A stretch of DNA of 64,000 nt, from positions 1-64,000 of the forward strand of contig NZ_FPAF01000015.1 of assembly GCF_900116295.1 (NCBI RefSeq), given 5' to 3'. Below, in pieces: positions 1 through 8,523 of this stretch; position 1 is the stretch's first letter, and every line of letters begins with the position of its first letter. Made by a program: the position numbers and the translations under genes. The notes under the pieces were generated by a model, which saw nothing but the letters and a program-made list of their open reading frames with translations, had not been told where the DNA came from and ran no database searches. The DNA comes from Bacillus sp. 103mf (lineage in GTDB: Bacteria > Bacillota > Bacilli > Bacillales > Bacillaceae_G).

Positions 1-215
<215 letters not shown>

Positions 216-314
216 GTTAGTTTGTCTAGCATCATAAATAAAAATTGACGTTTCACGTTGTTTGTTTCGTTCAGTTTTCAAAGAACTTATCCGCCGCTCA
301 ATTGCGACTTTCTT

Positions 315-343
315 ATGTTAACACCTTTGTTTTTCGATGTCAA
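315..343 (-). promoter_or_regulatory. rrn promoter P2 (sigma-A type)
   Basis: On the minus strand TTGACA (338-343) is followed after exactly 17 bases by TAACAT (315-320). This is the promoter nearer to the 16S gene. Between it and 16S lies an antitermination-like stretch (TCTTTGAAAACTGAACG on the minus strand, about 269-285), as in Bacillus rrn leaders. Confidence 0.75.
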
Positions 344-404
344 CATTGTTTTTCATTTCTTTTTTCTGTCTGCTTTCTGCTTTCGTGCATCAGCGACGTT
401 TATT

Positions 405-433
405 AATATATCATGGTGAATTTCGAAATGCAA
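405..433 (-). promoter_or_regulatory. rrn promoter P1 (sigma-A type)
   Basis: On the minus strand TTGCAT (428-433) is followed after 17 bases by TATATT (405-410). It lies 90 bases upstream of P2, giving the tandem arrangement usual for Bacillus rRNA operons. Confidence 0.7.
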
Positions 434-540
434 CACCCTTTTTCAATATTTTTTATAAAAACTGGCCAAATTTCCTTCCTTGTACCATATACTAAAAATA
501 TCAGTTCATCTATTACACTAAATTACGGGGAGGAATACAA

Positions 541-1227
541 ATGGAACACTTCGATTTATTACTTAAGTTAGGCCTCTCTGCCATTTTAGGATTTGCAATT
601 GGTTTAGAACGTGAATTAAAGCGAAAACCACTAGGTTTAAAAACTTGCTTAGTTATTTCTATTATCAGTTGCTTGCTTACCATCGTTTCGATTGAAGCAG
701 CTTATAATTTACCTAGCTCACTTTCAAACCGAATTGGCATGGATCCTCTCCGCTTAGCAGCTCAAGTTGTATCAGGAATTGGTTTTTTAGGAGCAGGGGT
801 TATTTTACGTAGAGGTAACGATAGTATTGCAGGCCTGACTACCGCCGCCATGATTTGGGGAGCATCAGGAATTGGCATTGCAGTGGGAGCCGGTTTTTAT
901 CTAGAAGCTATTTCTGGTATGTGTTTTCTTATGATCAGTGTAGAACTTATCCCTTTTGTAATGAATATTTTAGGACCAAAGTCCCTCAGGCAGCGTGAAA
1001 TTGCTGTAAACCTTGTCGTGAATAGTATGGAAAATATCCCTACCGTCATCGATGACATAAAAAAGATGGATATAAAAGTTAAAAACATGAAACTTAAAAC
1101 ATTAGAAACTGGAGCCCATTTCATACAAATGAAACTATCTGTTGACCAAAAAATACGTACAGCTGATGTATACTATGCAATCCAACAGCTTAATAGCGTT
1201 CAACAAACCGAAGTGGAAAGTATCTGA
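541..1227 (+). CDS. MgtC/SapB family membrane protein
   Basis: A 228-residue protein. The first ~145 residues are strongly hydrophobic with about five membrane helices and carry the family signature near the N-terminus (GFAIGLERELKRKPLGLKT, conserved Arg/Glu). The last ~80 residues form a soluble tail. MgtC-family proteins are linked to growth at low magnesium and, in pathogens, to survival in macrophages through effects on the F-ATPase; the exact role here is inferred from family only. The start has a strong site, GGGGAGGAAT seven bases upstream. It is a single-gene unit, diverging from the rrn operon and closed by a terminator at 1231. Confidence 0.88.
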   Translation: MEHFDLLLKLGLSAILGFAIGLERELKRKPLGLKTCLVISIISCLLTIVSIEAAYNLPSSLSNRIGMDPLRLAAQVVSGIGFLGAGVILRRGNDSIAGLTTAAMIWGASGIGIAVGAGFYLEAISGMCFLMISVELIPFVMNILGPKSLRQREIAVNLVVNSMENIPTVIDDIKKMDIKVKNMKLKTLETGAHFIQMKLSVDQKIRTADVYYAIQQLNSVQQTEVESI

Positions 1228-1230
1228 CAA

Positions 1231-1256
1231 CTCCCTCACTTATGAGGGGGTTTTTC
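1231..1256 (+). terminator. Rho-independent terminator after the mgtC-like gene
   Basis: A short hairpin (CCCTCA / TGAGGG) directly follows the stop codon and ends in a run of T. Confidence 0.75.
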
Positions 1257-1277
1257 TTTTTTCATAATGGCAACAAT

Positions 1278-1332
1278 ATAAAGTGAAACTTCCATCAGTG
1301 GGGGTCTTACTGTCCACGAATAGCGGGATAAC
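1278..1332 (+). repeat. Family A (bcr1-like) repeat, short form
   Basis: A 55-base copy that joins the left part (ATAAAGTGAAACTTCCATCA) directly to the right part (GGGGGTCTTACTG...GCGGGATAA). The left boundary is ATAAA and the right is ATAAC, close to the direct repeat seen at other copies. The middle hairpins of longer copies are absent. It ends 29 bases before the yugO start codon, so it lies in that gene's leader. Confidence 0.8.
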
Positions 1333-1360
1333 TATATTGATGCGGGAGGAGCTACAAACA

Positions 1361-2356
1361 TTGAATGCAAGAAGTAGTATCTTAGATACATTTCGCAATT
1401 CTATTATTTTACGTCTAGTCACCTTAATTAGCTTATTCATTCTCTTCTTTGGATTTCTTATACATAAATTAGAACCCGTTCACTTTCGAACATGGTTTGA
1501 CGGTATATGGTGGGCACTTGTCACAACGTTCACTGTTGGATACGGCGATTACGTTCCTCATAGTATACAAGGAAAAATCCTCGCAATTATTCTCATTTTG
1601 TTAGGAACCGGATTCGGTTCTTATTATATGGTTTCATTTGCTACAGAAATGATTAGTAAACAATACATGAAAATAAAAGGTGAAGAGGCTGCCTCTTGTC
1701 ATCAACATATGATCGTCGTCGGTTGGAACGAACGTGTAAAGCATGTAGTAAGTCAAATGCGCGTATTACAACCAAACCTTGATATTGTCCTTATAGATGA
1801 AACACTTCCTTTGCTGCCAAAGTCATTTCATCATCTACAATTTATTAAAGGCTGCCCTCATCATGATCATATTTTACTCAAAGCAAACATTCGTACTGCA
1901 CATACTATTTTGATTACAGCTGACAAAGAAAAAAGCGAGAGCTCTGCTGATACACAGTCTATTTTAACCATCTTAACAGCGAAAGGATTAAACCCAAATA
2001 TATATTGTATCGTTGAAATGTTAACTTCCGATCAAATTCATAACGCTAAACGAGCAGGTGCAACAGAAATTATTGAAGGAAATAAATTAACAAGTTATGT
2101 GTTTGCTGCTTCTTTATTATTTCCTTCGATTTCAGAAGTGCTGTTTACAATTTACAATGAAATTACTGCGAATAAATTACAACTCCTGTATATTTCTGAG
2201 AAATATGATGGAGAAACATTCGAATATTGTAACTGCGATTTATTAAAACAAAACATACTCTTACTCGGCCTACAACGTGACGGGCACTATCATATAAACC
2301 CTATTCATTCATTTACTCTGAAAAAAAATGATTTACTAATTGTAATTAAACATTAA
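1361..2356 (+). CDS. yugO: Two-helix potassium channel with RCK domain (YugO-like)
   Basis: From a TTG start at 1361 the protein has 331 residues. TM1 is at about 17-37, the K+ selectivity filter TVGYGD at about 58-63, TM2 at about 75-95, then a cytosolic RCK/TrkA-N domain to the end. This is the MthK/YugO architecture; YugO in B. subtilis is a K+ channel involved in biofilm and electrical signalling. I chose TTG 1361 because GGGAGGAG lies nine bases upstream. The frame stays open back to 1283, but those codons come from the family A repeat. The 3' end overlaps convergent yugN by 11 bases. The same gene order occurs in B. subtilis. Confidence 0.88.
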   Translation: MNARSSILDTFRNSIILRLVTLISLFILFFGFLIHKLEPVHFRTWFDGIWWALVTTFTVGYGDYVPHSIQGKILAIILILLGTGFGSYYMVSFATEMISKQYMKIKGEEAASCHQHMIVVGWNERVKHVVSQMRVLQPNLDIVLIDETLPLLPKSFHHLQFIKGCPHHDHILLKANIRTAHTILITADKEKSESSADTQSILTILTAKGLNPNIYCIVEMLTSDQIHNAKRAGATEIIEGNKLTSYVFAASLLFPSISEVLFTIYNEITANKLQLLYISEKYDGETFEYCNCDLLKQNILLLGLQRDGHYHINPIHSFTLKKNDLLIVIKH

Positions 2357-2756
2357 GAAGATATACTTCTAATTCCCGAACTAGAGCTTTTCCAATATCA
2401 ATATATTTCGCTTGAATATCTCCGTCTGGATCTTTCGGCTCTGTAAACTGATCGAAAGACGTTATCCCTGCTGTAAATGTATTCACTTCATCATCTAATT
2501 CGTCTTGATACACATGTGACAGAAGGTATGGTGTATCAAGGCGAACGATAACTCCATTTACATCGAGTTCTCCTTCAACTGCCGTAAACGGTAATCGTAA
2601 AAATTGATATCCTTCCTCTTCATCTATTTTATAGTCAAAACATCCCTTCTCATAATCCCAATTCCCGCCGATTGTATAGCCCAGCGGCTTTAATATTTCT
2701 TCTAATTTGAAAAGGGCAAACGTTTTTCCTTGTAGCTTCGAATGAATCTGAATCAA
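2346..2756 (-). CDS. yugN: YugN-like family protein
   Basis: A small soluble protein of unknown function, 136 residues from a TTG at 2756, close to the usual YugN length. It contains the family-type stretch GGNWDYEKGCFDYKIDEEEG followed by alternating beta-rich segments. The frame stays open to a GTG at 2855, but that start has no ribosome site and its upstream codons overlap a 27-base repeat also found at 48575. The TTG has AGAAAGGATGA just upstream. It sits between yugO and pgi as in B. subtilis. No motif suggests an activity. Confidence 0.75.
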   Translation of the reverse strand: MIQIHSKLQGKTFALFKLEEILKPLGYTIGGNWDYEKGCFDYKIDEEEGYQFLRLPFTAVEGELDVNGVIVRLDTPYLLSHVYQDELDDEVNTFTAGITSFDQFTEPKDPDGDIQAKYIDIGKALVRELEVYLLNV

Positions 2757-2803
2757 ATGGATCATCCTTTCTAGATTTTTTTTAGCATGCCCAATTCGAA
2801 CTC

Positions 2804-2830
2804 CATATATCGGCAATTCGACACAGTATA
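2804..2830. repeat. Short repeat D, copy 1
   Basis: A 27-base stretch (CATATATCGGCAATTCGACA...TATA) that matches 48575-48601 at 25 of 27 positions. It lies at the 5' side of yugN and explains the false N-terminal extension of that frame. A weaker relative (ATATATCAGCGGAAGTAGAA) occurs near 25100. Confidence 0.5.
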
Positions 2831-2865
2831 AGGATTCCTCAATATTATCCGACACGTATTTACTA

Positions 2866-2897
2866 TAAAAAAAGCTGTTGGGATGATCCCAACAGCT
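2866..2897 (-). terminator. Rho-independent terminator of pgi
   Basis: A near-perfect 12-base stem (AGCTGTTGGGAT and its complement) which on the minus strand is followed by seven U residues. It lies 9 bases after the pgi stop codon. Confidence 0.9.
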
Positions 2898-2906
2898 CCG
2901 CTTTTC

Positions 2907-4259
2907 TTATTTCAAGCGTTCTTCTAATTCTGCTTTTAGTTCTTCGAATCCTGGTTTTCCAAGCAAGGCAAACATGTTTTTCTTGTATGCTTCTACGCCT
3001 GGTTGGTCAAATGGATTTACGCCTAGTAGGTAGCCGCTCATCGCACATGCTTTTTCGAAGAAGTATACGAGATAACCGAATGTATACTCATTTAGTTCAG
3101 GAATGTTTACGATTAAGTTCGGTACACCACCATCGCTATGTGCAAGTAATGTTCCTTCGTATGCTTTTGTGTTAACGAAGTCTACTGTTTCGCCAACAAG
3201 GTAGTTTAATCCATCTAAATCGTTCTCATCTAATTCAATTTTTAGTTCATGTGTAGATTTGCCTACTTTTAGAACTGTTTCAAATAGGTCGCGGCGTCCT
3301 TCTTGAATGTATTGACCTAAAGAATGAAGGTCAGTTGAGAAGTTTGCGGAAGATGGGAAAATACCTTTTTGATCTTTTCCTTCACTCTCACCAAACAATT
3401 GTTTCCACCATTCAGCGAAATATTGAAGTGCTGGTTCATAGTTGACAAGCATTTCAATTGTTTTTCCTTTATTGTATAAAGCATTACGTACAACTGCATA
3501 TTGGTAAGCTGGATTTTCTTCAAGCTCTGATTTCGCAAAATCATCATGACCTGCAGCTGCCCCTTGCATCATTTCTTCGATATTTAAACCACTTACAGCA
3601 ATCGGCAATAAACCAACTGGTGTTAATACAGAGAAACGTCCACCAACATCATCTGGAATCACGAATGTTTCGTATCCTTCTTCGTCAGCTAATGTTTTTA
3701 AAGCACCGCGCGCTTTATCTGTTGTTGCATAAATACGTTTACGTGCCTCTTCTTTTCCGTATTTCTCTTCTAATAATTTACGGAAAATACGGAATGCAAT
3801 TGCAGGTTCTGTTGTTGTACCTGATTTAGAAATAACATTAATTGAGAAGTCTTTACCTTCTAATACATCCATTAAATCTTTCATGTAAGTGGAGCTAATG
3901 TTTTGTCCAACAAATAGCACTTGTGGCGTTTTGCGCTGTTCTTTAGACAGCATATTGTAGAAAGAATGATTTAACATTTCAATCGCTGCTCGTGCTCCTA
4001 AGTAAGAACCACCAATACCAACAACAAGTAAAATGTCAGAGTCATTTTTAATTTTCTCCGCACACTTTTGAATGCGAGAAAATTCTTCTTTATCGTATGC
4101 AAGAGGAAGTTCTACCCAGCCTAAGAAATCGTTTCCTGCCCCTGTTTTTTCATGGATTGCATGGTGTGATACTTTTACTGCATCACGTAAGTATGTTAGC
4201 TCGTGTTCACTAATGAACGATAATGCTTTTGAATAATCAAACGTTACATGTGTGCTCAT
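2907..4259 (-). CDS. pgi: Glucose-6-phosphate isomerase
   Basis: A 450-residue cytosolic enzyme interconverting glucose 6-phosphate and fructose 6-phosphate, the standard length for Bacillus PGI. Visible family segments include [14 protein letters not shown] (phosphosugar-binding SIS fold), [26 protein letters not shown] and [15 protein letters not shown]. It starts with ATG at 4259, with GGAGGC seven bases upstream. It is a single-gene unit with its own terminator. Together with pgcA and gtaB further along the window it connects glycolysis to UDP-glucose. Confidence 0.98.
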   Translation of the reverse strand: MSTHVTFDYSKALSFISEHELTYLRDAVKVSHHAIHEKTGAGNDFLGWVELPLAYDKEEFSRIQKCAEKIKNDSDILLVVGIGGSYLGARAAIEMLNHSFYNMLSKEQRKTPQVLFVGQNISSTYMKDLMDVLEGKDFSINVISKSGTTTEPAIAFRIFRKLLEEKYGKEEARKRIYATTDKARGALKTLADEEGYETFVIPDDVGGRFSVLTPVGLLPIAVSGLNIEEMMQGAAAGHDDFAKSELEENPAYQYAVVRNALYNKGKTIEMLVNYEPALQYFAEWWKQLFGESEGKDQKGIFPSSANFSTDLHSLGQYIQEGRRDLFETVLKVGKSTHELKIELDENDLDGLNYLVGETVDFVNTKAYEGTLLAHSDGGVPNLIVNIPELNEYTFGYLVYFFEKACAMSGYLLGVNPFDQPGVEAYKKNMFALLGKPGFEELKAELEERLK

Positions 4260-4535
4260 TTTTTTGCCTCCAATACAATGTCTATATGTATTTCTGTCTT
4301 CACTTTAGCGAAACAACCGTTGTAAATCAAGCGAACTACAAATTGTAAGCGTACCCAATTTATTTTTTTTACAAAATCGTCATAACTTCTGTCCTTTGTA
4401 TAGATAAGTATACAACGAGAATTTTAAATTTTTTTGTATAAGAAGGGCAAAAGGTATCCATTCTATAAAAGAAGCTCGATAAGCGAGTAAACGTAGCTCG
4501 TTTGCGCTTCATCATTTAAGGAGGGACTGCTTAAA

Positions 4536-4769
4536 ATGAGTACATTACAACGCATCGCTTTAGTATTTACGATTATTGGCGCAGTAAACTGGGGACTCAT
4601 TGGCTTCTTTCAATTCGATTTAGTAGCAGCTATATTCGGCGGACAAGATACAGCGCTTGCTCGAATTATCTACGGCATTGTAGGTATTTCAGGTTTAATT
4701 AACCTTGGTTTATTATTTAAACCTTCTGAAGAGCTTGGAACACACCCAGAAGCACGCCAAGTTAGATAA
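4536..4769 (+). CDS. yuzA: DUF378 family small membrane protein (YuzA)
   Basis: A 77-residue protein with two membrane helices (about 5-27 and 40-62) and the DUF378 signature INWGL-like motif (GAVNWGLIGFFQFDLV) and GISGLINLGLL. The ribosome site AAGGAGGGA is nine bases before the ATG. The function is unknown. It lies between pgi and yugI, as yuzA does in B. subtilis. A hairpin without a T-run (ATCTCCGCTTG / CAAGTGGAGAT, about 4797-4827) follows and may act as a weak 3' end. Confidence 0.88.
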   Translation: MSTLQRIALVFTIIGAVNWGLIGFFQFDLVAAIFGGQDTALARIIYGIVGISGLINLGLLFKPSEELGTHPEARQVR

Positions 4770-4929
4770 CTCTCTTATGATTTTATAAAACACATATCTC
4801 CGCTTGTTTTATAAACAAGTGGAGATTATGACGCTTCTCTACCTTCCGACATACGGGCGTTTCTTTATACTGATTACAAGTGCAGCAAAAGAAACGTTTG
4901 ATTATTTTATATCATAATGTAACACGAAT

Positions 4930-4960
4930 AAAAGCAGGGAGCATAACTCCCTGCTTTTAT
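4930..4960. terminator. Bidirectional terminator between yuzA and yugI
   Basis: An 11-base perfect stem (AAAGCAGGGAG / CTCCCTGCTTT) with a short loop. A and T runs flank both sides, so it can end yugI on the minus strand and read-through from yuzA on the plus strand. Confidence 0.85.
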
Positions 4961-5301
4961 TTTGTAATTTGTGATTCTTCAATCCACTCTGTTAACTTTT
5001 CTCGTAATGTGTTAAATCCATTTGCAGATGGATTTGGAATACGTACTTTCCCTTGTTTCCATTTGGCAGCCTTCAATGACAAACCCATTTTTCCGTTCTT
5101 CTTATCAACTGAAAGTACCTTTACTTCCACTTCATCTCCGACTTTTAAAAAATCATGAATATCTTTCACATATCCATTTGTAATTTCAGATATGTGCACA
5201 AGCCCTTGTGTTTCTTCATCTAATGCAACGAATGCTCCGTAATCTTGAATTCCTGTTACTTTCCCCTTTACAACCACTCCAGTTGGATATTTATTTAACA
5301 T
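4957..5301 (-). CDS. yugI: S1 domain general stress protein 13 (YugI)
   Basis: A 114-residue protein whose N-terminal ~75 residues form one S1 RNA-binding domain (GKVTGIQDYGAFVAL...GLVHISEI...VGDEVEVKVLSVD...MGLSLKAA), followed by a basic tail. The B. subtilis homologue (YugI/Gsp13) is a ribosome-associated stress protein. I start it at ATG 5301 because GGGAGTG lies seven bases upstream; a frame-open ATG at 5316 has no such site. Its 3' end touches the bidirectional hairpin. Confidence 0.9.
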   Translation of the reverse strand: MLNKYPTGVVVKGKVTGIQDYGAFVALDEETQGLVHISEITNGYVKDIHDFLKVGDEVEVKVLSVDKKNGKMGLSLKAAKWKQGKVRIPNPSANGFNTLREKLTEWIEESQITK

Positions 5302-5457
5302 AAGAAACACTCCCATATGTTTACCTTTTGTATTAGTAAATTATACCACCTAGTTGGATTTGATTCAAAATTCATGAAAAAAATCCCTTTAACATGTATA
5401 AATCTTCAAATATGGGGATAAAATACTAACACATGGCTTTCTAGTATTCCCCCCCTT

Positions 5458-6648
5458 TTATGGACAAAACGTATTACGTTTTGTCCTTTTTTCATTCTCT
5501 ACAAATCGTTCCATACGTTTCATTGCTTCCATAAGCTGTTCAAGTGACGCGGCATACGAACAGCGAATAAACCCTTCTCCACTCTCGCCAAATACACTTC
5601 CAGGTACAACAGCGACTTTTTCCGCTAACAATAAACGTTCAGCAAATTCCGCCGAAGATAATCCAGTCGAACGAATCGAGGGAAATACGTAAAATGCTCC
5701 GCCAGGCATATGACATTCTAATCCCATTTCATTAAACGAAGTTGCCATAAAGTTTCGGCGTTGTTTATAGCTCTCACGCATACGAATAACCTCTTGTTCT
5801 CCTGAACGCAGCGCTTCTAACGCCGCAAATTGAGACATCGTCGGCGCGCACATCATCGAATATTGATGAATTTTTAACATTAGTTCTGTAAAATGTTTAG
5901 GAGCTGCAATTAACCCAAGGCGCCAGCCTGTCATCGCAAAGCCTTTTGAAAAGCCAGAGATTAAAATCGTATGATCACGCATATGTTTCACACTTGCAAA
6001 ACTTGTATATGTTTCATCGTAAACAAGCTCGGCATAAATCTCATCAGATAATACAATTAAATTGTATTTCTCCACAATAACAGCAAGCTTCTCCAATTCT
6101 TCTTTATTTAAGAGCGTTCCTGTCGGATTGTTTGGAGAACATAGTAAAATCGCTTTCGTATTCGATGTAATGACCGATTCAATTTGATGCGGCTGCACTT
6201 TAAATTCATTCTCTGGAGATGTAGACACAGGTACTGGTACACCGCCCGCTAACGTAACAAGCGGCGCATATGATACAAAGCTTGGTTCAATAATAATTAC
6301 TTCGTCACCAGGATTAACAATGGTACGCATTGCCACATCTAACGCTTGGCTTGCCCCAACTGTTACAATGATCTCTTCTTTCGGATCATAATCGACTGAA
6401 AATTGTTTGTGTAAATATTTTGATATTTCTTCACGCAGCTCTAACAATCCAGCATTCGCAGTATAGGCTGTATACCCTTCTTCTAACGAACGAATACATG
6501 CTTGTCTTACATTCCAAGGCGTCACAAAATCAGGCTCTCCAACTCCTAATGAAATAACCCCTTTCATACCGGCCGCCAAATCAAAGAACTTGCGAATACC
6601 GGATGGTTGTAAAGATTGTGCTACTTTTGATAATTCAAATTTACTCAT
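5458..6648 (-). CDS. alaT: Fold-type I aminotransferase, alanine transaminase AlaT (YugH)
   Basis: A 396-residue class I/II aminotransferase. Visible PLP-site residues are the N of SPNNPTGT (about 172-174), D202 in SDEIY, the Schiff-base lysine K235 in SGFSKGFAMTGWR, and the substrate-carboxylate arginine in FIRCSYA near the C-terminus. The B. subtilis homologue YugH was assigned as alanine transaminase AlaT. The start codon overlaps the stop of the upstream regulator (ATGA), so the two are translationally coupled. Substrate is by homology and context. Confidence 0.9.
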   Translation of the reverse strand: MSKFELSKVAQSLQPSGIRKFFDLAAGMKGVISLGVGEPDFVTPWNVRQACIRSLEEGYTAYTANAGLLELREEISKYLHKQFSVDYDPKEEIIVTVGASQALDVAMRTIVNPGDEVIIIEPSFVSYAPLVTLAGGVPVPVSTSPENEFKVQPHQIESVITSNTKAILLCSPNNPTGTLLNKEELEKLAVIVEKYNLIVLSDEIYAELVYDETYTSFASVKHMRDHTILISGFSKGFAMTGWRLGLIAAPKHFTELMLKIHQYSMMCAPTMSQFAALEALRSGEQEVIRMRESYKQRRNFMATSFNEMGLECHMPGGAFYVFPSIRSTGLSSAEFAERLLLAEKVAVVPGSVFGESGEGFIRCSYAASLEQLMEAMKRMERFVENEKRTKRNTFCP

Positions 6649-7142
6649 GGTGCCACCACAATTCGTTTATCATCATCTTTATTTTCATATATAATTCCCT
6701 CATGTTTGTACTTTTTCAAAATAAAATGCGTTGTCGTTGATACGACAGATTCAATTGTCGCTAACTTCTCTGCTACAAATGTTGCAACTTCAGCCATCCC
6801 TTTTCCTTCTATCGTAATGGAAAGGTCATATGTCCCTGACATTAAATACACCGACTTTACTTCTGGATATCGGTAAATTTGTTCTGCTACCGCATCAAAT
6901 CCAACGCCATGCTTCGGTGTAACTTTCACATCAATCATTGCTGTTAAACCTGTATGTTCTTTTACCTTTGTCCAATCAATCAGTGTTACATAATCGACAA
7001 CCACTTTTTCTTTTTCTAATTTCTCAAGAATTGCTATTACTTCTTCTATATCTATGTTTAACATTTTGGCTAATGTTTCTTCAGATAATCGGCTACTTTT
7101 CTCAAGACAAGCTAACAATTCTAACTCTTTTTCTGTCATCAC
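6645..7142 (-). CDS. alaR: Lrp/AsnC-family regulator AlaR (YugG)
   Basis: A 165-residue regulator with an N-terminal winged-helix domain (about 1-60, LSEETLAKMLNIDIEEVIAILEKLEKE) and a C-terminal RAM/ligand-binding domain (VKSVYLMSGTYDLSITIEGK). It is the first gene of the alaR-alaT pair with a 4-base overlap; in B. subtilis AlaR activates this operon in response to alanine. The divergent hydroxyacid dehydrogenase gene begins 113 bases away, so that gap should hold both promoters. The ribosome site is AAAGGGAGATTG. Confidence 0.9.
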   Translation of the reverse strand: MMTEKELELLACLEKSSRLSEETLAKMLNIDIEEVIAILEKLEKEKVVVDYVTLIDWTKVKEHTGLTAMIDVKVTPKHGVGFDAVAEQIYRYPEVKSVYLMSGTYDLSITIEGKGMAEVATFVAEKLATIESVVSTTTHFILKKYKHEGIIYENKDDDKRIVVAP

Positions 7143-7255
7143 AATCTCCCTTTCCTTTTTGGATATTTTCTAAATTATACAGACTGCTTTTCCTATTTGA
7201 AAAGAAGATTTTTTTAAGGAATTATGTGACAATAAAATAGAAAGGGGCTGACACT

Positions 7256-8224
7256 GTGAAACAAAAAGTCTACATTGCAGAAAAAGTGCCTGCATTTGTT
7301 GAAGAATATATTGCTGAGCATTATGAATACGAAAAGTGGGATAGTAATGAAAAAATCCCGCGCCATGTACTATTAGAGAAAGTAAAAGATAAACACGGAC
7401 TATTAAATTTCGGGGCTATTATTGATGATGAACTACTCGAAGCAGCTCCGCAATTGAAGGTAGTGAGTAATATTTCAGTCGGCTATGATAACTTCGATAT
7501 CACAGCCATGAAGCAAAGAAACATAATCGGAACGAACACACCATACGTGTTAGATGATACTGTCGCTGATCTTGTCTTTGCGTTAATGTTATCTGCATCG
7601 CGCCGCGTTTGTGAACTCGATCGTTACGTAAAGTCAGGACAATGGAATGCGGAAATTGGAAAAGAGCATTTCGGCTTAGATGTTCATCATCAAACAATCG
7701 GAATCATCGGCATGGGACGCATCGGGGAAGTTGTTGCAAAACGCGCAAAATTCGGCTTCGATATGGACGTTTTATACTACAATCGCAGCCGTAAAGAAAA
7801 AACAGAACGCGAGCTCGGCGCAACATATTGCGAATTAGAAACGTTACTGCAAAAAGCAGATTTTATTGTCCTTCTAACACCATTAACAGAAGAAACGTAT
7901 CATTTAATCGGGGAAAAAGAATTTAATATAATGAAAGAAACAGCCATTTTTATTAATGCATCCCGCGGAAAGACAGTAAATGAAAGAGCATTAATTGAAG
8001 CGCTGCAACAAAAGAAAATTTTTGCAGCAGGCATTGATACATTTACACAAGAACCAATCGAAAAAGATAACCCGTTGTTATCTCTGCAAAATGTCGTGAC
8101 GCTTCCTCACATTGGTTCTGCGACGTTAAAAACACGCCGAACTATGGCAATGACAGCAGCAAAAAATTTAGTAACTGGATTGCAAGGACATACACCGCCG
8201 AACGTTGTGAATGAACTAAAATAA
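7256..8224 (+). CDS. D-isomer-specific 2-hydroxyacid dehydrogenase (glyoxylate/2-ketogluconate reductase type)
   Basis: A 322-residue NAD(P)H oxidoreductase starting at GTG after AAAGGGG. The Rossmann motif GMGRIG is at about 152-157. The catalytic triad appears as R237 (ASRGK), E266 (FTQEP) and H285 (LPHIGSAT). Family members reduce glyoxylate, hydroxypyruvate or 2-keto-D-gluconate; the exact substrate cannot be read from the sequence. It is divergent from alaR-alaT and closed by a strong hairpin. It does not belong to the B. subtilis yug order that I know. Confidence 0.88.
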   Translation: MKQKVYIAEKVPAFVEEYIAEHYEYEKWDSNEKIPRHVLLEKVKDKHGLLNFGAIIDDELLEAAPQLKVVSNISVGYDNFDITAMKQRNIIGTNTPYVLDDTVADLVFALMLSASRRVCELDRYVKSGQWNAEIGKEHFGLDVHHQTIGIIGMGRIGEVVAKRAKFGFDMDVLYYNRSRKEKTERELGATYCELETLLQKADFIVLLTPLTEETYHLIGEKEFNIMKETAIFINASRGKTVNERALIEALQQKKIFAAGIDTFTQEPIEKDNPLLSLQNVVTLPHIGSATLKTRRTMAMTAAKNLVTGLQGHTPPNVVNELK

Positions 8225-8264
8225 TGAAAACGCGCCTGTTTTGACAAGCAGGCGCGTTTTCATT
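8223..8264 (+). terminator. Strong hairpin terminator after the hydroxyacid dehydrogenase
   Basis: Perfect 16-base arms (AATGAAAACGCGCCTG / CAGGCGCGTTTTCATT) begin at the stop codon. The arms carry the A and T tracts, so it can work in both directions. Confidence 0.85.
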
Positions 8265-8367
8265 ATTCATACCCTTTTTGTAACTACTCAGCTATACCTT
8301 TTAGAAATTTGGAAAAGGGGATGATTTTAGTGAAAGCGTGTCTCTCTATTACTTATAAATTCGTTTT

Positions 8368-8515
8368 TTGGCATATAGACTGTTGTCATGCAAACAGGGC
8401 AGGAGCCTGCACTTATTGTCTACTTTTGTTTTCAAACCTTGCACGTGGCAGGAAAGGCCCTGACCGCTCCCATGCATCGCCAGTCCCTCTCTCCATTTAA
8501 AAAAATGCTTTTCTG
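8368..8515 (+). repeat. Family B repeat, copy 1
   Basis: A diverged copy of the ~150-170 base family B element. Shared landmarks are GCATATAGAC, GTTTTCAAACCTTGCACGTGG, CAGGAAAGGCCCTGACCGCT and ATGCATCGCCAG. The open frames of 63-75 codons across it are not genes. It lies in the gap between the hydroxyacid dehydrogenase terminator and the AraC-family gene. Confidence 0.6.
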
Positions 8516-8523
8516 TCGGTTTT

